A stretch of DNA of 38,410 nt from contig JAKMXF010000363.1 of NCBI GenBank assembly GCA_024704765.1, positions 1-38,410 on the forward strand, given 5' to 3'. Shown one piece after another: positions 21,468 to 31,339 of the stretch (within the stretch, counting starts at the first letter, position 1; each line of letters opens with the position of its first letter). The DNA is from Oopsacas minuta (Eukaryota > Porifera > Hexactinellida > Lyssacinosida > Leucopsacidae). The notes under the pieces are model-generated. The model was not told the DNA's origin. It saw only the letters and a list, made by a program, of their open reading frames with translations, and searched no databases. The position numbers and the translations under genes are program-made.

Positions 21468-21982
21468 TATGAATATTGATAACACTCACTCACTTTTCCA
21501 GCTCTCAATTTTGTCCACAACATGTAAACAACTTAATCAAAGGAATGTAGTACACAGGACTCAAGAATGCAAGGCGCATGAACATGGCATAAGACAGTGG
21601 TTCTTAAACTTGCAATCAACAATAATGAACGTATTGTACTATAAAATCTCCCTTTCTGTGAGCGAAAATTCTTGCATTTTCTAGAATGTGTCCAGGAATA
21701 TTCAGTCATCTTATGATATCTCAAATACCGCATGTATTATACAAAATGTAACAATTTTCAAGATAATCCCAGAAACATGGTTTCAACAATGATTATTAGG
21801 GAATTGGATGCGCTAGTTCCAAATATCACATTGTCAACAGGATGTGATCAATATTTGTTGTTATTTATGGCTAAACAGTAAACGAATGTCAAAATTCTCC
21901 CTGGAACAAGGTTTGAGCGATCATATATGGGTAATCGGCTACGCTGATTCCGAATACGATAATATAAACGATGTATGATTAC
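21468..21982. other. No identified feature
   Basis: Spacer between the maT/Tc1 nest and the next mariner. Two overlapping short open frames on opposite strands (21421-21684, 21533-21733) have no recognisable motif. Confidence 0.4.
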
Positions 21983-21984
21983 TA

Positions 21985-23072
21985 CAAGGGTTGTTCAATA
22001 AGTAATGAGACTAATGCATCGAATTCATATTCTAGTTAATACAGCTCTAAGCCTAATATCAGATTACAAGCCTAACTTGATTGTCTAACTTCGATACAAT
22101 ATATTCTTTACTCTACTAGCATATTCTTCAGCATAAAGTGTCATACTTCCACAAAAACCCGCAGTAATATCAAGAGGGTCCAAACAATTTTGGACGAGGA
22201 CAGACAAATAACCCTGCGAGAGTTAGAAGAGAGGGTAGGTATATCAAAAGCCATACTGCACTCGATTATCAATGAAGATCAGGAAATGTCGAAGGTAACT
22301 GAGCGTTGGGTTCCAAAACTTCTTTCAAAAGAACAAAAATGCGAAAGGCTCAGTGTTAGCAAAGAATTACTTTCAAGATACAAGGAACAGGAAGACTTTT
22401 TGGATAGTATAGTAACCGGGAATTAAACTTGGTTTCATTATTATGAACCAGAGAGCAAAACTCAGTCGAAGCAGTGGAAGAGACGTGATGAACCTGTACC
22501 CATCAAGGTAAATGCTGCAAAATCAGCAGGAGAGAGAATGGCAACAGTATTTTGGGATAGTGAAGGAATTATACACCTCGACTGGTTGCCTGAGAAGACA
22601 ATCATAAATAATGACTATTACGTTGACGAATTGAAAGAATTGCGTCAAGCGATTAAAAGTGAGAGGTGAGGCAAGTTGACACGTGGCGTATTGCGGCAAC
22701 ATGACAACGCAAGGCACTATGTAAGCTCCAAGACAATGGCAGCAATTGACGAGTTAGGATTCGAATGCCTCCCTCATCCCCCGTATAGTCCAGACCTGGC
22801 TCCCAGAGACTACTGGCTGTTTGGTGAGATGCAGAGACCTCTTCGAGGGAAGAGATTTGAGGATTTCAAACAGCTGGAGTATGAAATAAAACATTGGGAA
22901 AAGGGACTCCTAAAGAACTCTATACCACTGGGCTGGAAAAGTTACCAGAACGATGGAAACGATGTATAAAGTTAAAGGGAGAATTTATCGTAACTTTTGA
23001 TAATCAATTGTGAGAAGTATAGGTTTACTATATGAATTATGAAAAGTCTAATTATTTATTGAACAATCCTTG
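21985..23072 (+). mobile_element. mariner element, complete ends, internally shortened (1088 bp)
   Basis: The inverted ends of about 28 bp are CAAGGGTTGTTCAATAAGTA (21985) and, on the minus strand, CAAGGATTGTTCAATAAATA (ending 23072), with about three mismatches. TA flanks both sides (21983-21984, 23073-23074). Full mariners are about 1.3 kb; the roughly 200 bp shortfall corresponds to the missing N-terminal part of the transposase. Confidence 0.9.
22147..22969 (+). pseudogene. mariner transposase (DD34D), catalytic mutation and stops
   Basis: A single frame, readable from about 22147 (SNIKRVQTILDEDRQITLRE), lacks the first helix-turn-helix. The first catalytic motif GDETW is changed to G-N-stop-T-W: the Asp codon is now AAT (22421-22423) and the next codon TAA (22424-22426). 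A second in-frame stop is TGA at 22667-22669. The other two Asp remain: RQHDNARHY (22703-22705) and SPDLAPRDYWLF (22808-22810), 34 residues apart. The DYWLFGEMQRPLRGKRF block is typical of mariners. A frameshift just before the end (22950-22969) replaces the expected final residues. It is inactive on several independent grounds. Confidence 0.88.
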
Positions 23073-23074
23073 TA

Positions 23075-24068
23075 TTTGTAGATATTTTCAGCTATATAGT
23101 GAATGATCTTCCAAATTTAGAATATTAGCTGTAATTTCCCCCTAAAGTGGCCCGAAAGTCGGAGTATCTATAATCAGCGCAGCGAGCAAGCAAAACTCGT
23201 TTGTGGAATGTAATATCTCTCCAATATTATTCTACATCATGTTCAATATAGTTATAAATAAATAAATATAGTGCACAGCATGCTTCAACGAGTTTCCTAG
23301 AAGAATGAACTAGTCAAAATATCAGCTGTTAGTAACTAGAATATAGTATCACTCGACTTTGAAGAAATATTTGTCTAAATCAATAAAAATTAACTATGAG
23401 AAATTTAACCCAGTTAAGAATACTTGGTATGAGACAACAATTATCGAATACCAGTATGTGATTTGTCATTAATAGAAATACTTTGCGATTAGTAGTAAGA
23501 CAGAAAAGTCTTGCTCCTCTTCACATATACTTTTCATAAATTATACGGTAAAAGTTCAGCATGATTACAATGGAATTCATATATAATGTATTCAACGTTA
23601 CATAAAAAATACGGAAGTGAGAAAGAGATAACGAGCTGGGAATATATGAGCAAGCATGATGACCAGACAGATATTCTGATCTGTGTCCAGGCTAGCCCTG
23701 TGCTAGAAAAATTCTTCCTTTTTCACTCCACTTCAAACCTATTTGATGTATTTTTGACGCCTTAAAATTTTGAATCTCTGAGAAGCTAGGTGGATTTAGG
23801 TGTAAATTCTGAAATAGTTGCAATCTCAGCCGATGGTTGTTCCATTATGTAGTACTTCGCCGAATATCACGATAGGATAGTTAATTATATTCGTCAGTGA
23901 ACGAATGAAAATGCGAGTCAAAATAATAGAAAAGGGAAACTGAAATTATTTGTCATATTCTACTTAGGGCGTTCAAAAGTTCGGAATCCATGTCTACAGA
24001 TGTGAATGTATACTTGTTGTTCCATTAAAAGGTTTGTTTAGATTTGTATATAGGTATACTATTGACAA
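23075..24068. other. No identified gene; possible solo mariner end near 23963
   Basis: No open frame of interest. At 23963-23990, TACTTAGGGCGTTCAAAAGT resembles the terminal repeat of the mariner ending at 3776 (TACTAGGGCGTTCAATAAGT on its minus strand), but no partner end or coding sequence accompanies it. Confidence 0.35.
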
Positions 24069-25035
24069 CAGTGATCAGCAACCTTTTGTGCCTAAGAGAC
24101 AAATTGAGTTATTCAGTATTTTGCATGGCCTAAGCGATCATCGTTCTCTGATCCTACTCGTAAGTATCTATTGTAGAAATGGTAATTAAGAATATAATAT
24201 CATAGAATGATGTTGAAAAGTTCATGTGATTTCTGATGCTGCTTAACCATGAGAGGGATATGTAATCAGGTGACATAATAGATCTTGATAATCGCACCAC
24301 ACTTTCTAAATGGTCTTCCTTTAGTCTCGTTTTAGCTTGATTTTGCGTATTTCATTTTTGATAACACTTGCTAACGTAAATAAATATCACCAAAAAATAC
24401 TGCAATTGTCTTGGCATGTTTCCTCAGTACTAGAAATTTGTCACTAGTTGAGTAGTTATGATAGAATTCCACAAGAGAAAGATCCCGAAACGTAAACTCA
24501 ACAGAATTTTGAAGCTCGATTTACTCCGATGGTATCACTTCTTAATGCGGACAATTCAATTGTTTCAATAGAACTCCCACAGTTGCAACTTTCCTTGAAA
24601 TGCAGATATATACATGTTCATAAAGAACATTAACTTGCTAATTCTTACCCTGTAGTTTCAAATTTAAATTGTTCAAATGATTGATAATATCCACTAGAAA
24701 AGCAAAATCTGAAAACCATCTTGTATCAGAGGACATTCCTTTACCAATTCTGCCTCAGAAAATTGCTGCATTCTTTGGGCAATAAATTTACTAATAGCAA
24801 AACTAGTACTGTTGTTTTTGATTCAGTCTCGTGCTTTGTGAAAATACCCTGCCATTTACCCAAGGATTCTTGCAAACCTTGAATTATAACTCTTCACGCT
24901 TCTCCAATATTTGAATCTAGCTTCTCCGAGTGCTTTGTCATGTAATGTCGCTTTACCGTATCACACACATAATTATTCTGAGAGGTCTAGTTTAAACAAT
25001 ATGGGCATGGTAAATGGAATTTCCAGAAAAAGACA
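24069..25035 (-). pseudogene. hAT transposase (BED-finger, ZBED5-like) with internal deletion
   Basis: A hAT-type end, CAGTGATCAGCAACCTTTTG, starts at 24069. The minus strand then reads, from about 25035 downwards: a BED-like zinc finger (CPYC, then VKRHYMTKH), an IFTKHETESK block, FIAQRMQQFSEAELVKEC (about 24790-24735), then at once TRWFSDFAFLVDIINHLNNL and NLKLQGK (24728-24650). In relatives such as ZBED5/GTF2IRD2-type proteins, the last two blocks are separated by roughly 200 residues carrying catalytic residues; here they adjoin. The C-terminal dimerisation block RLKEDHLESVVRLSRS is at 24335-24240. Frames are broken throughout. The other terminus was not found. Confidence 0.7.
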
Positions 25036-25274
25036 TCATGTTATTGTCACAGAAATAGGAATACTTTTCAAGATGAGATAGATTACGTATAGTATCCATA
25101 AATTACTCAAAATATACTCAGGCATCCACCCAAGTAATTTCAAATAATTCTTGATGACTAAAACATGGAAAGTTCATAACAGTTTCGATATAATATCTGG
25201 TTTGTTGGATCAGTTGTTATTGATTAATTAACAAGTTTATTATTCATAGGGATAAAAATAAGCAAATATAATAA

Positions 25275-25640
25275 ACGTATTGCGACAGCGGATTCATCGG
25301 AAGCCGCGACTTACGATGAAGAAAGGCTAAAGAGAACAAAGTCTACAAATTTCCATCCAAAGGATTGCAACAGATGACTCAGGGATTCATTATTTGAAAT
25401 TAAAAAAATTAGTTTAGAAGTGGCCAAGTGAAAGTGAAAGGCTCCAGAGATACAAAGGACAGCTTTGTAGGCAAGCTACTCAGGATTTGAAGAAAATCGT
25501 TTTCTCTTACGAAAAGATTTTCAACATTAGAGAAGTGATTCATGAGTCATCTTGATTTTAACATTCAGATTTTTAGTGCAGCTGCTATAGGGAGTTTCCT
25601 TTTGTAATGGACGTCGTACGACGTCTGTCATTCATGCCAC
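25275..25640 (+). pseudogene. maT-type transposase fragment
   Basis: Broken plus-strand frames read LRQRIHRKPRLTMKK, then WPSESERLQRYKGQLCRQAT and DLKKIVFSYEKIFNIREV. This is the order and spacing of the N-terminal to first catalytic region of maT-type transposases (RxRIRRNPRRSMRK ... SERxxRCKxLLxRHA ... IVFSDEKxFxIEE). The catalytic Asp is replaced by Tyr (TAC for GAC, near 25510). Traces may continue to about 25720, but the second and third catalytic motifs are not recognisable. No terminal repeats were found. Confidence 0.6.
25610..25625. repeat. Perfect 16-bp palindrome
   Basis: GACGTCGTACGACGTC reads the same on both strands. It lies at the decayed edge of the maT fragment. No function is evident. 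Confidence 0.5.
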
Positions 25641-25790
25641 ATTTTGGTGTAGATTTACACATGTGTGTGAAATTAAGAATACTTTCATGCCTTTTGGAAG
25701 GGTGAAGTTAAACTAATCAGATTGAATCTGGTCCTACTAAGTAAATGTATTCACATGTCAGTATAGTGCAGTAAATATTTGATGACACTG

Positions 25791-26220
25791 AGGCCCCCAT
25801 TCACCAACGAACTAAAATTTACTTAACTTTAAGTAATTATAAGTATATGGTTAACTAAAGAAACATCTAAGAATTTGCTTGTTTAAAGAAATAGCTTGAT
25901 TTCAAATGTTTATTCTGGAAACGTCTGATGTTACCAATATTTTAGCAGTTATTCAACAACTTTAATTTATAGACCACAATGATATAATTGATAAAATACC
26001 CTGACTAGTCAATGATTGTTAATACAGAAATACTTCAAACTACTCATAAGATTATACGTATACAAATTTAGACAGAAACACCATTTACATGCAAGATAGT
26101 AAGAGTTAAGTCAGCCTCAGATAGGACTTAAGATAAAAACTAGTTATTCACTTAACTTTAATCAAATACCTAGTTACTCAGCCGACTACTTGTAGTAGGC
26201 CAGTTCGAAAATGAGTGCCT
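25791..26220. repeat. Possible 430-bp inverted-repeat element
   Basis: The left end AGGCCCCCATTCACCAACG and the right end read on the minus strand, AGGCACTCATTTTCGAACTG, share AGGC..CATT..C.AAC. Inside, TTACTTAACTTTAAG (left) and TCACTTAACTTTAATC (right) repeat in direct orientation. This resembles the GGCCC..ATTCACCAA miniature elements common in animals, but I could not confirm a target duplication. Confidence 0.4.
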
Positions 26221-26249
26221 GTATGTTAGTTATTTTTTGTTTTTTCCTT

Positions 26250-28090
26250 TCTCTGTAGCCGGTGGACTGGCCACACCGTTAGAGATTAAGTGTTGAAACT
26301 CTGGGGATGGATTGGTATGTGGTCAAAGATGTGTACCTCGGTAACGGTTATTTGTGCCACTTGACACGTTTTCTACTCCAGCGAAATGATTCTAAGACGG
26401 GGATTTATGAAATTGAGATGAAAAAGTTCGCACAAAGATTCTGCGTCGAATAGCAGTTCAAGAATATTTTCATCGTTTCTGAGTTCATTGAAATAAACTG
26501 TTTAAAGTGGAATTATGTACCCCTTAAGGTTCACAAATTCCACTTACATTCCTGAAGTAACGTGTTGCAAGATCGCACTTAATGTGCAACTTTTGTTTTT
26601 ATTCACATAGTTTGTTCATAATTGATTGATTCTACTTGATTAATTTCAATTGCCTTCATAATAGTATATTGCTGAATTGAATACGCACAATGTAGGAGTT
26701 TTGTATGTATTGATTGGGGTACACAAGACATAGTTGGATATAAATAGCGGTAAAATATGATATTTCATTTTAAAGTTTGAATTTCAACTCTAATTCTAAC
26801 TTTGGGAAGCTAGTTGAAATTCGAGAAGTATACAAATTCTCCTATATGATGTCATAGCGGTTTTAAATTTGTTTCCGGTCCATAGCATGTGGATTAAGAA
26901 TTCAAATTATATATATATACATTACTGGTGAACCAGTAATGTGAATTCTATTGTGAGATAATACATCCGATACATTGTGTCGCTATTGTGGCACACAAGT
27001 GGAATTCGTTGAAGATTGAGACTCCAAAAATACGCACGTATCCACATTACTAGTGAAGGTCGAACTTGAACCCCGGACTGAAATTTCTTTCCTGACACAT
27101 TATATTGCTATTGTGGCGCATGAGTGGTTACTCGATATTCGTTGAAGATTAGCATTCTAAACTTAGTATACACATTCCTAATGAGCATATAATTTCGTTC
27201 CGGTTGGTAAATCATAAACCGAGAAAATGTGTCGTGTTTATGGTACATATATGGTTGCTCGAGAATGGTTCAAGATTTAGAATCCAAAATTTGTACATGC
27301 ATTCATAGTTAAGGTTCGATTTGCATCCCCGTGCGAAAGTTGTTATCCAACACATTGTGTGACTATTGTGACACGAGAAAAAGTACTTCCGAAACATATA
27401 CCTAAATATCAAAACACTTAAGATAAAATTACCCCCTGTGACTCCTCCAATGCCTTGGGAGGCACTAACGCCAACACTAACGGAAATGATAATGCCTCCA
27501 ATGGCAGTGGCAAAGGCACAGGGGGTAATATCATACAATATTTCCTTTCTCCGTAGACGGTGCACTGGCCAGACAGTTCAATACTAAGAGCTGGAAATTT
27601 GGGAATGACCTTAAAGTTGGTTAAATATGTGCACCTCGGTATACAATATTTTGTGTGGCACATGTGTGGTTTATAGGAATCTAGCCTTGGGATTTGCACG
27701 AAACTTTCTAAATATTTACAGTACAATATTTTAGACTGAATTACACTTTGAAATTAATTCTAATAGTTCTACTCTACCCGTAAAATTGCATTAAGTCGTT
27801 ATAACATCATGCTCATACATTGGCAATCCAGGCCAAACCGCTGGAGGTTAAGAATTCAAACTTTACATGCACATATTATATGACATAAAAATTAGCTTTT
27901 CAGTGAAAATTTCACTGTCCGACACATGGTGTCTTAATTGTGAGACACAGGTGGTTATTCCTTATTCGTATAAGTTTGAGACTCAACAATTTCTATCTAG
28001 ATTGCTAGTCAATGTTTAAAATACATTTCGGTGTAAAATTTCTTTACCAACACATTCTATCGCTATTGTGGCACACTGGTGGTCACTCAG
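26250..28090. repeat. Degenerate tandem repeat, unit about 126 bp
   Basis: Units share a GCTATTGTGGCACAnnnGTGG core, an ATTCGTTGAAGATTGAGACTC segment and a CACATTACTAGTGAAGGTTCGA segment. Core copies start near 26982, 27107, 27234, 27361, 27933 and 28062, so consecutive spacings are 125-129 bp. A longer related segment (CTTTCTCTGTAGCCGGTG... to ...TGTGTACCTCGGTA) occurs at 26250-26345 and again at 27545-27640. The minus-strand open frames at 27212-27726 lie within this array and are not genes. A perfect hairpin, ACATTACTGG (26919-26928) with CCAGTAATGT (26933-26942), sits in the first full unit. Confidence 0.7.
27428..27529. repeat. 102-bp imperfect palindrome inside the tandem array
   Basis: ATTACCCCCTGTG at 27428 is mirrored by CACAGGGGGTAAT ending at 27529. 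Inside, CCAATGCC/GGCATT and GGAGGC words also pair. It breaks the 126-bp periodicity, so it looks like a small fold-back insertion. The flanks give no clear target duplication. Confidence 0.55.
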
Positions 28091-28094
28091 GATT

Positions 28095-28777
28095 CGTTTT
28101 TTGGCGGATCCTCTGCACAACATTATTGGTCACGGGAAATGTCCTACTGTTCGAGGTCGGCCAGGTCAAGGTTTGCTAGCAATGCTTCCTGTATCATTGC
28201 AACGGAACAGAGTGCCTGATACAAACATTTCGTTCGTTTTGACTTTTGAGCAATTTAACTATTTGAGACTTCGTGTTTCCTGCACCCAAAAGTTGGATAA
28301 TAGCTGATCTTTTATACTCCATTGGCAAACGGTATGGAAAATACAAAAAAATTAAGAGTAGAAATGAAAACTGTGTTAGAATGATTGTAGAGACAAATTG
28401 GAGTAAGATAAAATCAAACGAGTACTAGCAACAGTTAAGAAGGAACTTGACAAATGTCGCCGTTATGCATAGGTGGCTATACAAAGGTAGATACATATAT
28501 ACAAAACAGTCTCGGAAAACAGCCCGAAAAGAGAACTTTGGGGCTTCTGCGATGTATACATATGGGGACAGTCAAAGTATTTCCTTAAACGAGGACTTAT
28601 CATATTCCACAGTTTCTACATTCACACTTGACAACTGTGCAAGAATTCCCTGAACATTTCAAAATTTAATCCGAAAATATAGTTGATGATAAAATTTTGT
28701 CATAATTGGATTAAATATGGATTCTCTCTGTTGAGTTTTCTCTTATGATTTCAGATATACTTACACTGAATACACTA
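28095..28777. other. No confidently identified feature
   Basis: Two plus-strand open frames (28068-28307, 28447-28653) occur here. The first contains GKCPTVRGRPGQG, vaguely like a C-terminal tail of a transposase, but not enough to name. The second has no recognisable motif. Confidence 0.35.
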
Positions 28778-28959
28778 CACTACCGATATAACGAACACTG
28801 ATTATTTGAACTACCAGACAATACCGATTTCGGAACTGTTTAGGATAACATCAGTGCCATTAAATACCATAAATAAATGCGTAAATCTACAAAAAGTCAG
28901 ATATTTCGATATGAACTATAATATAGTTCATCAATTTTGTGTTCGTTATATCAGTAGTG
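28778..28959. mobile_element. 182-bp TA-flanked MITE
   Basis: The ends CACTACCGATATAACGAACAC (28778) and, on the minus strand, CACTACTGATATAACGAACAC (ending 28959) are 21-bp inverted repeats with one mismatch. TA flanks both ends (28776-28777, 28960-28961). The ATATAACGAAC core recalls pogo/Tigger-type ends. A nearly perfect inner palindrome, TGAACTATAATATAGTTCA, lies at about 28913-28931. It is non-coding; the open frames crossing it are incidental. Confidence 0.75.
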
Positions 28960-29040
28960 TAGGCATATTTACGCATCGCGATGAATTCATTATTGACTAC
29001 GGTAACGTGACATGTACAAGGTTCTGCTACCGCATACATA

Positions 29041-29589
29041 CTGCCCTGCCAAAAGTATTGGAACACCACGAAATACTAAGTAGCACAAGTAGCCGAGAGA
29101 CATAAATTATGAAATAATCAGAAATTCACCTTAACAACTTTTAATCATGATTTTGTGAGGAAATATAACATTTCAACCCATTTTTAAATAATTCACACTT
29201 ATTGATATGTATTCCTGCCACTATATGAAACTTATGAGACGAATGGCACAAAATGAACAGTACTCATAATTCATTAGGAAACAATGTCAATAATTAGGAA
29301 ATTTGGATCTAGGGTAATTCATTGTGTATATTCCAAATGTACAGTCAGATTTCATATAAAAGCAATATATTTGTTGACATCTTGTTCCCAGAAAAATTAG
29401 CTTATAATATTACTAATAAATTAACAGCTCATGGAATGTCAAATAATTTCACTCAATTTTACGCTAACACAACAAACTGTATATTTCACTTTCCGTCTTA
29501 GCTGCCAACTAAATAATTAGCCGATAAATTGAACGATCGGTACATGGATGGATATTTGGTGGCGATCCAATAATTTTGGCCACGCAGTG
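29041..29589 (+). mobile_element. 549-bp Tc1/mariner-type MITE, copy 2
   Basis: The left end CTGCCCTGCCAAAAGTATTGG (29041) pairs with the right end, read on the minus strand as CACTGCGTGGCCAAAATTATTGG (ending 29589). TA flanks both ends (29039-29040, 29590-29591). The whole length aligns with the minus strand of 10508-11056, for example AGCTCATGGAATGTCAAA and GGCACAAAATGAA. It is non-coding. Confidence 0.85.
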
Positions 29590-29639
29590 TATGCTATCGA
29601 GACTTTATATTTGTAATATATGCATTAATTCGAAAGAAT

Positions 29640-29800
29640 AGGAAAGGTCAGGAATAATTTCACTTCAAACGATGTTTCTACACACGATTTAAGCTCTTCA
29701 TCACTGCCAAAGTGAATGCCACGAAGATGAGATTTCAAGTGGAGAGAGAAATTGAATCTTGGCCATACACTGCTACCATTAGAGGATGGATTTCAAAGGC
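29640..29800 (-). pseudogene. mariner transposase C-terminal fragment
   Basis: The minus strand reads RFNFSLHLKSHLRGIHFGSD followed by EELKSCVETSFEVK. This resembles the segment after the third catalytic Asp in mariner transposases (DFxLFPxLKxxLRGxxFxSDEEV...VExxF). The catalytic Asp itself is not recognisable. No terminal repeats were found; 29805-30160 holds nothing else that I can name. Confidence 0.5.
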
Positions 29801-30168
29801 TATTTGTCATTCTTTTACCAAAAACCTTATTATGACTCGATGCTCCAATTTGTCTGAATTCATAATACTTTTAAATGAAAATATGAATGAATTATTCTGA
29901 AGCTAGGACGAAGCACAAGAAAGTTAATTCTTTAAGGTTAAACAACAATATGTGAATGTTTCTACACAATAAATTTCATAGCTCTATATATAGTTTTTGT
30001 ATAGTGAACATATACCGGTGCATAAATAAACACAACAAACCCTTGCTCCCTGTATAAATCAATTCCCATATTGGCTCCCAACTGAACATCTAATCGAGAA
30101 TGGCTCGTTCATTACATAGATATTCGGTGGTGGACGAACAGATTTTTCGCTTAGTATATACTATATAT

Positions 30169-30604
30169 CAAGGTTGAAACAAAATGTTCCATCTTCGGTC
30201 GGAACGAATATTATTTGGCAAATAGTTGATATTTGGTTGGCAACATAATATCAGTATCTGGTATTCGGTTGGGTACCAAATATATTTGGTTGATATTCGG
30301 TTTACTATTCGGCCAACTATTCAGTTTATATATGCTATCAATTCTGTTGAAGTTTGAATGACTAATTAGGTGACTTTGATTAACTCTTCAGTTATATTTC
30401 GTTAACTCGCCGTTGTTTCAACCAATTTACTGATTTTTTACGGTTACTTGGTTGATATTAGAAATTATTTGGGTGATATTTGGTTAATTGTTCGGTTAAT
30501 TGTCTGGCTAATATTTAGTTGACCAAATATATTCGGTTCAACAACTATTTGGTCAACCGAATATTTGGTTGAGGTACTATTCGATTGGAGCAGTTTCAAC
30601 CTTG
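30169..30604. mobile_element. 436-bp hAT-type element with internal short repeats
   Basis: Perfect 12-bp inverted ends, CAAGGTTGAAAC (30169) and GTTTCAACCTTG (ending 30604). The flanks ctatatat (30161-30168) and ctacataa (30605-30612) match at 6 of 8 positions. The interior is built largely from variants of TTGGTTGATATTCGG in both orientations (about 30215-30310 and 30465-30575). It is non-coding. Confidence 0.65.
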
Positions 30605-30940
30605 CTACATAAACATGTATATACATACAGTTAAACTTGTCTATAGCGTTCACCCAAGGGACTGGCCAAAAGTGGGCGTTTGGTTCATTGCTAAATCTAC
30701 AAATATAGACAGTAAATATTATGTTTACTCTACAATAAATTGTATTTGAATGAAGCCATGAAACAGATATTTATGTACAGTCTGTCAAGATGAAATTTAG
30801 AATTTTTGCTGCATTACATTATTGATTATAAGCATCAAGCAGAGCTTAGCAAGAACAATATCATTGCTTAGCATATCTAAATAAACCATTTGAATTTGTT
30901 TACAAACTTGAGAGTGCCAACGTACCAATCTTGTGAGATA

Positions 30941-31205
30941 CAGCAGAACCTCTGTAAGTGGGGGAGGTTGGGCCGCGAGTTGCCATTCACTCCCCCATTC
31001 CCCACTGAGAATTGTATTAGTAATTGATCGTAGCTTGGATGGATAACCTAGATATCCGAACACATTCCGCAAATATAGTACAGTCGAAACCGGTTTTTTC
31101 TCGCACTGGGTTGTTCTTACCAATTTTCCCTGCAAACATTAAATAATTCGTGTATTTCATTAATTTTCATCGGTATATTCGGACATAATTATAGAAGTTG
31201 TGCTG
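30941..31205. mobile_element. Non-autonomous element, pogo/Tigger-like ends, copy 2
   Basis: The ends CAGCAGAACCTCTGTAAGTGG (30941) and, on the minus strand, CAGCACAACTTCTATAATTATG (ending 31205). TA flanks both sides (30939-30940, 31206-31207). The first roughly 145 bp is closely similar to 6345-6490 (CCATTCCCCACTG, AATTGTA, TTGGATGGATAACCT). It is 265 bp, about half the length of the other copy, so the two carry different internal segments. Confidence 0.7.
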
Positions 31206-31339
31206 TATATCTATTCTTGCACAGTCGTATAACACGTTATTTAGTATAATTTTTACTGACCAGTATCCGCACCTTTAAGTGGCTCAAACCTGGTAATCCT
31301 AGTCCACTAGTGTAATTAGTTCAGTAAATGAAAGAGTTA

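Noticed and set aside
27050-27330. tRNA-like GGTTCGA words
   Set aside because: They belong to the tandem repeat consensus; no cloverleaf or matching acceptor stem could be drawn.
27212-27726. Two minus-strand open frames in the tandem array
   Set aside because: They cross array units and the 102-bp palindrome and show no domain; chance openness in repeat DNA.
26250-28090. CRISPR-like array
   Set aside because: Units are about 126 bp, adjacent and diverged along their whole length, with no short identical repeats or unique spacers.
28068-28307. Possible piggyBac-like C-terminal tail (RGRPGQG)
   Set aside because: The resemblance is a short basic/Gly-Pro stretch only; no Cys-rich tail or TTAA-flanked ends were seen.
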